64,000 nucleotides of DNA from NCBI GenBank assembly GCA_020466095.1, contig CM035808.1, positions 16,154,785 through 16,218,784 of the forward strand, given 5' to 3'. The notes under the pieces were generated by a model. It did no database searches. It had not been told where the DNA came from and saw only the letters and a program-made list of their open reading frames with translations. Position numbers and translations under genes: made by a program. Source of the DNA: Chlorops oryzae. Taxonomy: Eukaryota > Arthropoda > Insecta > Diptera > Chloropidae. Below are positions 59,543 to 64,000 of the stretch, piece by piece. How positions within the stretch are numbered: the first letter of the stretch is position 1; each line of letters begins with the position of its first letter.

Positions 59543-60112
59543 TTGCCTTTCAAAGTTATTCGAAAAACTTTTGATATCCAAATTGGCTCCATTCCTTCCC
59601 ATCAATTTGGATTCAGAAAAAAAAAACACGGTACTATAGAGCAAGTAAATCGTATTACCAACGAAATAAGAATCGCATTTGAACATCGCGGGTACTGCTC
59701 AGCAGTTTTCTTGGACGTGCAACAAGCGTTCGACAAAGTTGGGCACGACGGTTTGCTACATAAAATCCGAACCTTACTTCCTTTAAATTTTCACGCGACC
59801 TTTGAGTCATACTTAAAACATAGAACGTTTCAAGTAAAACATAACTCGCTCACAACAAAATGTTATAAAATTCATGCAGGGGTTCCTCAAGGAAGTATTG
59901 TTGGGCCTATTCTCTATCTTTTGTACACAGCGGATATTCCTAATAGCGATCGAGTATCAATTTCGACATTTGTTGACGACACAGCGATACTAAGCCGTCA
60001 CAAGGATATTTGTGTTGCATTTTCTAAGCTCCAAAATCATCTCCGCGAAATCAAAGACTGTCTAACTAAATGGCGAATCCAAATAAACGAGCTCAAATGT
60101 CGACATATGTAA
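59543..60112 (+). pseudogene. LINE reverse-transcriptase palm fragment
   Basis: A 189-codon frame with HQFGFR, IEQVNRI, the A motif block AVFLDVQQAFDKVGHDGLL, the B motif HAGVPQGSIVGPILYLLYTA, and the C-motif box FVDDTAILS. The usual Jockey version of that box is F-A-DD. Here the second residue is Val, and both catalytic Asp residues are kept. It ends with TKWRIQINELK shortly before a stop. Homology begins around residue 17 (IPSHQFGF). The earlier part is in the wrong frame after a frameshift. Confidence 0.9.
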
Positions 60113-60206
60113 TTGTGTCACTTAAGGTGTAAGATTTAAAAAAAATATTGATAGACTCCTATCCTAAAGGAGTGATTAAATAAATAAAATGAATTGTTAA
60201 AAAAAA

Positions 60207-60219
60207 AGAATCGTTTGCA
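60207..60219 (+). repeat. Target-site duplication of the LINE, right (13 bp)
   Basis: Exact copy of 59185-59197, immediately after the A-rich 3' tail. Confidence 0.88.
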
Positions 60220-60746
60220 ATTGCAATGGAATGATCAAATCAGCTGAGAAAACATCCAGTACAAGCGAGCCCAAACAAGTTCCCAAGGCGAAAACAATGG
60301 TACCTGATTGATTTCCTACTTCATTAAGATGACTTCTAAAGCTTTCACTGTGAAATTACTAATAAGATTTATATTTTATTTGAGCAAAAATGACAGATTA
60401 CTTTATTTAACTGCGACAATTTTGTGGACTCCATATTCATCTTGTTCAGTTATAGCTACATTCTTTAATGAGATCACGTATTTCCTCTTTGCACATACAT
60501 AATTATGTATGTATTAAGCAAAATCTTCGAATTATTCGACGAACAAATTGACTTTTGAAGGATTTAAAGATTAGGTGAATTTCTGCCCTATTTCATTATT
60601 ATCTTATTTACATATATACGTATGTAGTATGTATAGTTATAGTATAGACGTATACACTTACCGATAGCAGAAAAGCTTCCCGATGCTTTTGTGAAATCTC
60701 AATGATTACTACTAAATTTTTATAATATTATTACAATTTATTCCAG

Positions 60747-60874
60747 AGCCAATCACGGAAATAGTTGGTGGACCAGAACTACACATCAACAAAGGGTCAA
60801 CTATTAATCTGACATGTATTGTTAAATTTGCACCGGAACCGCCACCAACAGTCATCTGGTCGCACAATCGCCAA
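60747..60874 (+). CDS. dpr8: Dpr-family Ig protein, exon 4 (first half of Ig domain 2)
   Basis: The acceptor TTTATTCCAG ends at 60746, and the donor GTAAGT starts at 60875. The split codon gives Glu144. The exon then encodes PITEIVGGPELHINKGSTIN, followed by LTCIVKFAPEPPPTVIW and SHNRQ, which is residues 144-186. It holds the inter-domain linker, the first Ig2 cysteine (C167), the core Trp (W181) and an NLT sequon at N164. The GGPELHI...KGSTINLTC pattern is diagnostic of Dpr second Ig domains, and the FAPEPPPTVIWSHNR stretch is what points to Dpr8 rather than Dpr9 or Dpr6/10. The exon ends on a codon boundary, and exon 5 follows after only about 1 kb. Confidence 0.97.
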
Positions 60875-60890
60875 GTAAGTATCACCAAAG

Positions 60891-60928
60891 CGAGAGAGAG
60901 AGATAGAGACATAGAGAGCGAGAGAAGA
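60891..60928 (+). repeat. GA-rich simple repeat
   Basis: GAGAGAGAGATAGAGACATAG-type tract beginning 17 bp after the exon 4 donor. Confidence 0.9.
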
Positions 60929-61585
60929 GTCCCTCAACAAACAGTTAATCCAACAAAAGCAACAAAATTGAAAATCCAAATCGAAATTTCTAAAATGACA
61001 ACAACCAACAAAACGAATAAGAATCATACGAAAAATAAAAAAAAAGAACGCCGCAGATAAAATGAGAAAGACTTTTCCATTTAGAATGGAAGAAAAATTT
61101 TGTGGCTACTCAACGAATAGCATTTGCTGTCATGAAAATATGACATTTACTCCATAAATAAATGTGATTACATTTGACAAGGGTCTGTCATTAAGTGCAC
61201 AAGTATACTCGTACATACAGCATGACAAGCAAGCAAATGGACACACTATTATCCCGCTCAGATGGGCACTGTATAAGGTCTATGCTTTGAATGAGGTACA
61301 CACATGCACACCCGTTCCATGGGAGCGTTGAAATGGCATTTGGCAATGTCTCGATTACAAATAACTACAACCGTAGGGAGTTAAAGCGCTTGGGTAAAGC
61401 TTAAGCCTAAATATCCTTTTATTTATTTATTTTTTTATTTTTTTTTTCCTTCTCTCTTTATCATTCGTCTTAGTGGTTAGCTGATTATGACAGCAGCTGT
61501 AACAGTGACTACTACTTCAAAATGACCTTTTTATCAAACATCATACAGATCATGCGACCGGGGGAAAAAAAGGCAAAATCGACTA

Positions 61586-61622
61586 GAAGCACAACGACAA
61601 CGACAACGACGACGACGGCCAC
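61586..61622 (+). repeat. (ACG)n/(ACA)n trinucleotide tract
   Basis: ACAACGACAACGACAACG then ACGACGACGG in intron 4. Confidence 0.93.
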
Positions 61623-61909
61623 AGTAGTCGACCATGACAACGGCAACTGAAACTAACAACCATTAATAACAAGAAGCTTGAATTGTCTGTGCAAAAAATA
61701 AAAATAAAAAATAATACCCAAAGAGTAAATCGAAAAAGTAGCACGATTTTTCATATTCTCTCTTCTTTCTCATTCAAATTTTTGTGTCGTCGTTCCACTT
61801 GTGATATAAACTATCTTCATTTCTAAATATTTCTATCTTCTCTTCTCTTTTCGCTCCCCGCCCCCATTTGCCCTCTGTTATTCACTTGCTGTATTTGCTC
61901 TCATTTCAG

Positions 61910-62078
61910 GTCATAAATTTCGATTCACCTCGCGGCGGTATATCATTAGTAACCGAGAAAGGAATTCTTACCACAAGTCGTCTGTTGGTTCAGAAAGCCA
62001 TACAGCAAGATTCTGGTGTTTATACTTGTACACCATCGAATGCAAATCCAACATCCGTACGAGTACATATCGTCGATG
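61910..62078 (+). CDS. dpr8: Dpr-family Ig protein, exon 5 (second half of Ig domain 2)
   Basis: The acceptor CTCTCATTTCAG ends at 61909, and the donor GTGAGT starts at 62079. The 169-nt exon encodes residues 187-242 plus one base of a Gly codon. Visible signatures are INFDSPRGGISLVTEKG, a beta strand TSRLLVQKA, the DSGVYTC motif with the second Ig2 cysteine (C226), and TPSNANPTSVRVHIVDG. The protein is not finished here. Known Dpr proteins continue with a short stalk and a C-terminal hydrophobic or GPI-anchoring segment, and no exon of that kind was found up to 64000. A start codon track would place a Met at 61868, but the 42 bases before 61910 are intron, ending in a polypyrimidine tract. 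Confidence 0.97.
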
Positions 62079-62463
62079 GTGAGTAGTAAACGTTGTTCAA
62101 TTTGAAGAATATTTTTGCCAAACACATTGAAGCATGCAAATTATTTTAAATTTTTTGAATTAAATTTTAATAATTTATTATTTAATTAAATTAAATTAAA
62201 TTTTTAAATCTTTTTTTTACCGTTCATTTGATTGTCAATATATTCTTGTGAGGACGGGCCGATACCCTCAGAAGCTAGCGCCTCCTATTTTTGTTAAAAG
62301 ATTGCGTCTTAATTCATTAAGGCGCAATACCCAAATAATAATTTTTATTTTTTCTTCTTCAATTTCAATTTTTGAATTTGTTTTGCTTGTTTTGTAAACT
62401 TTCGATTTGAATTTATGGAACTGTTGGGTACAACATTCCTTTGCTTATAACTACTGTTGCCAA

Positions 62464-62483
62464 ATAATAATAATAATAATTCT
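62464..62483 (+). repeat. (AAT)n microsatellite
   Basis: Six AAT units in intron 5. Confidence 0.92.
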
Positions 62484-62747
62484 TGTGAGGAACATTTGAG
62501 GGAATGAGGCGCACAAAAGCAACACTCAATTGAGGCCAGAAAACGCTTACATCAAAGAGACTGCTTAAGAAAGAGGAAAGATTAGGTTAAATTAAGTTAG
62601 AGAGGGGTGGCTCCTCTTCGGAGGGTGGCAAACTTTAGCCTGTTGTGGTGGCAGGAGGTAAGGCACACCTCCCCAGTTACCAGTTTGATGAAACTAATTA
62701 GACTCGTGTATGAACCGAGCCATGTCTCTTATGCTAACAGAGGACAG

Positions 62748-62815
62748 CCGTGACGTAGTGTAAAGCATGTATGTCTTACAATCCGAAGAACTCGAGATCG
62801 ATTCCGCGCTGAGGC
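62748..62815 (+). ncRNA. tRNA-like module 11
   Basis: A-box-like GTGACGTAGTGTAAAGCATG, then GTCTTACAATCCGAAGAAC (anticodon-arm-like) and B box GAGATCGATTCCGCGC. No paired acceptor stem and no T-run terminator. Confidence 0.42.
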
Positions 62816-64000
62816 AAACAATAATTGAAAAGAAAAACTCTAAAGAATATCGGAAAACACAAGAGCTTTTGCAGCACCTAATTCATCAAGTAATATTCTA
62901 ATACTGATGGAAAACTCGTCACGCAGGACGTCACTGCCAGTTTGTGTACCTACAAATATCAAAAAAATCATTCTTGCCAGACTTTTAGGGACATATTCCC
63001 CTGAATGTCTCAAAACAAGGCCGAAATTCACTAAAATTTAATTTTGAAATCTTCTAAAAACAAAAACATGGTCCCATAAGGTCCCATAAAATTTCCCCTG
63101 ATCACTTTTCTGCCCCAAAAACTCCATGCTAATGATCATAAATCTCTTAATTTAGGGGAGACTCCCCTAAACTGGCAATAGTGACAGAAAATATCCCCCA
63201 AACTTTCATGCATACCGACTCCGAAAGCTACCCTGATGTCATCGATTCTGTTGGGGTATCTTTTCTTGCAGGAGTTGCGGTGATGAACTGGCAGTAAAAT
63301 TGAGAGAAATAGAACCTTTTCACTCAGTGCCCCTTTCATTCAAGTGAAATAATAAGCAGTCAGCTTAATATTTCTTTTTCATCATTTTAACAGAAATCAA
63401 TTTCTCTAAATTGAAATCTAATTAAATGAAGGATAATAGAAAAGTCAACATCTCATCAACATCAAACAATGCAAAAAAGAAAGTGGACCTTATTTTCCAA
63501 TATTCCCTATTTTTCCGGTTCTATGATTCTCCTCAAAGACTTTTCTTAATACAATTACAAAAGCGGTTTGTGGTTTCCCTGTCTTCACACAAATCGACAG
63601 CGAAAATCTAATTATCTCAAGTGTTCCACTTGCGATACAAGCAGATGTCACACCGAGTTCGTCCAAGCATATCAAATTAAGTAGTTGTGTATTCCAATCG
63701 ACAAAGCTATTCAGAACAAAATACAAATAAAAAAAAAAAAAGGGAAAAGAAAGAAACAAAACTATTTGCTCCAGACGAAGGAAGAACAATAATGAGATCT
63801 CACGCTCCTTAAATGGATTACAATTATAATTAAACAAGCGCCTGGGGGCTCAACTCTTTGAGCATGCATCGATGATTGCTGCTTTAAGTGTAATTGTGAG
63901 TTAAAGCCCTAAAGCACTTTTTTCCGTTGCCCTGTTCGGTTGAACCATTGAATTCAGTCAATTTAAGGGGCCCTACGAGTATTTTCAATAATTAGCAGGG

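Larger units (their letters stand above)
59198..60206 (+). mobile_element. 5'-truncated, internally deleted Jockey-clade LINE (1.0 kb)
   Basis: The insertion is bounded by a perfect 13-bp target duplication and ends in AAATAAATAAAATGAATTG plus an A run. It starts within the ORF2 protein, just before the RT domain (APGHDLITPKMLKNLP), proceeds through a PKPGKDP...YRPVSLLPCLSKLFEKLL block in another frame, then the RT palm, and stops after KWRIQINELK. It then jumps to a short 3' end. A normal Jockey element is about 5 kb, so both the 5' part and the RT C-terminal part are missing. At least two frameshifts make it inactive. Non-LTR elements of this clade move by target-primed reverse transcription. 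Confidence 0.92.
48880..60746 (+). other. Intron 3 of the dpr-like gene (11.9 kb)
   Basis: It separates the two Ig domains (phase 1 at both junctions). It contains simple repeats, short inverted-repeat elements, tRNA-like modules and a Jockey-clade LINE, all listed separately. Stretches 49988-52470, 53147-54132, 55762-57449, 58166-59197 and 60220-60746 show nothing I can identify beyond AT-rich intron. The frames at 53332-53526 and 53465-53710 (plus) are open but unrecognised. Confidence 0.85.
60875..61909 (+). other. Intron 4 of the dpr-like gene (1.0 kb)
   Basis: A short intron splitting Ig domain 2 between SHNRQ and VINF. It begins with a GA-rich tract (60891-60928), includes an ACG/ACA trinucleotide run near 61588-61622, and ends in a long CT-rich tract before the acceptor. 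It holds no gene. The 1.0-kb length contrasts with the 12-27 kb introns upstream. Confidence 0.9.
62079..64000 (+). other. Intron 5 of the dpr-like gene, 5' part only
   Basis: It starts with GTGAGT at 62079 and no acceptor or continuing exon was found to the window end. It holds an (AAT)n run near 62466-62483, a tRNA-like module at about 62748-62815 and unremarkable AT-rich sequence. Minus-strand frames at 62840-63031, 63136-63339 and 63490-63837 are open but not recognised. Parts of the first and last share a similar LDELG-type stretch and may be decayed repeat coding sequence. Confidence 0.7.

Noticed and set aside
62840..63837. Three minus-strand frames as a coding gene or remaining dpr exons
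   Set aside because: They are on the opposite strand to the dpr gene, lack recognised domains and are interrupted. At most they are decayed repeat coding sequence.

Overview
The window is intron-rich nuclear DNA from a higher fly (Diptera). The best guess is a tephritid-like or other non-Drosophila brachyceran, based on AT-rich introns, GT-AG splice sites, (GTCY)n-bearing dipteran repeats and a fly-type Dpr protein. I see no bacterial gene, operon, CRISPR array or genome-integrated virus.

One host gene runs through the whole window on the plus strand. It encodes a two-immunoglobulin-domain neuronal recognition protein of the Dpr (defective proboscis extension response) family, best matched from memory to Dpr8. 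Five coding exons are visible: a signal-peptide exon at 279-327, exon 2 at 27259-27428 and exon 3 at 48669-48879 (together Ig domain 1), and exon 4 at 60747-60874 and exon 5 at 61910-62078 (together Ig domain 2). All junctions are GT-AG and join in phase to 242 complete codons plus one split codon. The C-terminal exon or exons, with the membrane anchor, lie beyond position 64000. The introns are about 26.9, 21.2, 11.9 and 1.0 kb, and a fifth is open-ended.

Everything else is intronic. It is a graveyard of mobile elements. The clearest are a 5'-truncated, frameshifted Jockey-clade LINE with a 13-bp target duplication (59198-60206), and a foldback element with 8-bp target duplications whose arms are about 140-bp tandem repeats around a captured reverse-transcriptase fragment (35736-37449). 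There is also a second foldback-like structure built of 60-bp palindromic tandem units (19570-21276), a Helitron coding remnant (about 23315-23581, minus), two long (GTCY)n 'mini-me'-like elements (42662-43861 and 46766-47801), and at least ten short terminal-inverted-repeat elements.

A recurring and less expected theme is tRNA-like A-box/B-box modules, about eleven of them, mostly non-identical. Several sit inside inverted-repeat elements with CCCAGC or CACCGAGAGA ends, and three are followed by long T runs suited to Pol III termination. A short coding-like reading frame of unknown identity lies on the minus strand at 33783-33851. Stretches not listed as repeats look like ordinary single-copy, AT-rich intron. 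They may hold enhancers, which cannot be recognised from one sequence alone.
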